DNA of 7,440 bases from positions 2,643 to 10,082 of the forward strand of contig JACFNY010000049.1 in the NCBI GenBank assembly GCA_019454625.1, written 5' to 3'. The notes beneath the pieces are model-generated. The model searched no databases and was not told the DNA's origin. It saw only the letters and a program-made list of their open reading frames with translations. Origin of the DNA: Sphingomonadaceae bacterium (GTDB lineage Bacteria; Pseudomonadota; Alphaproteobacteria; Sphingomonadales; Sphingomonadaceae). A program made the translations under genes and the position numbers. Below are positions 6,845 to 7,440 of this stretch, piece by piece; positions within the stretch are counted from its first letter, which is position 1; each line of letters begins with the position of its first letter.

Positions 6845-7375
6845 TCAGTTTGCTGTGGGTTCGGACGGCGCGGGCGTAGCTGCTGCCGAGGGAGACGGTG
6901 CGGATTTGCCGACCACCACCGTGCGCGGGCCGGTTTCCGGGAAACGCATCGCGCAGCTTCTGACCCAGACGTCGTAGCGGGCGTTGTCGAAGCTGTTGAG
7001 CGACGGGCTTTCGGCGAAAAGCCAGCCCGAGAACAGGCGTCTGACCTTGTTGTCGCGGCCCGGCCCGTCGATCTGGAGGAACGCACCGGTATGCGGGCGC
7101 TGCCACGGCGGCGACGCCTCGCAAGTGCGCGCCGCGATGCGGATCTTGCCGAAGCTCACGGTTTCCCCCGGCTTCAGCGTCAGGTCCCGGGTCTCGCTGC
7201 TCACCTTGTCGAGCACGCCGATCACGAGCACGCGCTCCGCGTTCGGGGTCGGAAGCTTCGCCGACGCCGCCTTGGGCGCAGGTGCCGCCGGCTCAGGTGC
7301 AGGCGCAGGCTGAGCGGCCGCCGGCGCGGCGAGCAGCACCATGCCGAGCGCGGCGCGGGCCGCCGTGCGGATCAC
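6845..7375 (-). CDS. DUF2155 domain-containing exported protein
   Basis: Exported protein of unknown function, from a family found mainly in alphaproteobacteria. Residues 1-21 (MIRTAARAALGMVLLAAPAAAQ) form a signal peptide with a likely cut after AAA21, before Gln22. A Pro/Ala-rich linker (22-46) leads to the conserved domain (about 47-142): VLVIGVLDKVSSETRDLTL (49-67), the Cys in AARTCEASPP (C85), the block RRLFSGWLFAESPSLN (112-127) and YDVWVRSC (134-141, C141). C85 and C141 could form a disulfide. The tail (158-176) is again Ser/Ala/Pro-rich. The start is GTG at 7375-7373; the only later Met (residue 12) would destroy the signal peptide. GTG overlaps the stop of the upstream gene as GTGA, so the two are probably co-translated. 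Expected in the periplasm; length 176 is usual as far as I know. Confidence 0.88.
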   Translation of the reverse strand: MIRTAARAALGMVLLAAPAAAQPAPAPEPAAPAPKAASAKLPTPNAERVLVIGVLDKVSSETRDLTLKPGETVSFGKIRIAARTCEASPPWQRPHTGAFLQIDGPGRDNKVRRLFSGWLFAESPSLNSFDNARYDVWVRSCAMRFPETGPRTVVVGKSAPSPSAAATPAPSEPTAN

Positions 7376-7440
7376 GGTACGGCAGGCTCCGCAGGCGCGG
7401 AATCGCCCGCCTTGTCGTCCGACTTGCCGGTCTGGTTGAT
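7372..7440 (-). CDS. C-terminal tail of an upstream gene (possibly mlaD), cut by window edge
   Basis: Only the last 22 codons are in the window, ending in TGA at 7374-7372: residues INQTGKSDDKAGDSAPAEPAVP. The reading is supported by its GTGA overlap with the DUF2155 start, by an Asp/Lys/Ala/Pro-rich sequence typical of a disordered C-terminus, and by GC-rich third positions. In related alphaproteobacteria I recall genes for NDUFA12 and the MCE-domain lipid-transport protein MlaD next to DUF2155, and MlaD proteins often end in such a tail, so MlaD is a guess from context. Nothing in 22 residues can prove it. Confidence 0.5.
   Translation of the reverse strand: MNQTGKSDDKAGDSAPAEPAVP

Noticed and set aside
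7288..7317. Imperfect inverted repeat GGCTCAG...CTGAGC near the start of DUF2155
   Set aside because: Lies in the codons of the repetitive Pro/Ala linker, where such matches arise from biased composition.

Overview
The window is dense, GC-rich bacterial chromosome: eight protein genes, two of them cut by the window edges, and no stretch over 300 bases without a gene. I see no RNA genes, mobile elements or CRISPR arrays. The high GC, the DUF2155 lipo/periplasmic-type protein, the plsY-dprA pair and the character of the GltX and NadE sequences suggest an alphaproteobacterium, most likely a sphingomonad. That taxonomic call is an inference from gene content, not from a marker search.

There are three transcription units. 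On the left, nadE (NAD+ synthase, glutamine-using) and gltX (glutamyl-tRNA synthetase, cut at the left edge) run leftward on the minus strand and overlap by ATGA. Diverging from nadE across a 101-base gap, plsY, dprA and aat run rightward, with overlaps of 8 bp and 4 bp, so they look like one translationally coupled operon: membrane phospholipid synthesis, DNA uptake/RecA loading, and N-end-rule tagging. On the right, a minus-strand unit enters from beyond the window: the tail of an unidentified gene (possibly mlaD), a DUF2155 exported protein joined to it by a GTGA overlap, then, after an 84-base gap, a 550-residue polytopic membrane protein that I do not recognise. This last gene converges on aat with only 5 bases between the stop codons.

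Most of the window is core metabolism and information processing. The least explained parts are the 550-residue membrane protein with its large cytoplasmic C-terminal domain, the 84-base gap upstream of it (perfect 8-bp inverted repeat, good ribosome binding site, plausible promoter), and the nadE/plsY divergent promoter region, where the rare tetramer CTAG occurs twice, each time where a -10 box would place transcription start only a few bases from the start codon. I found no convincing new multi-gene system.
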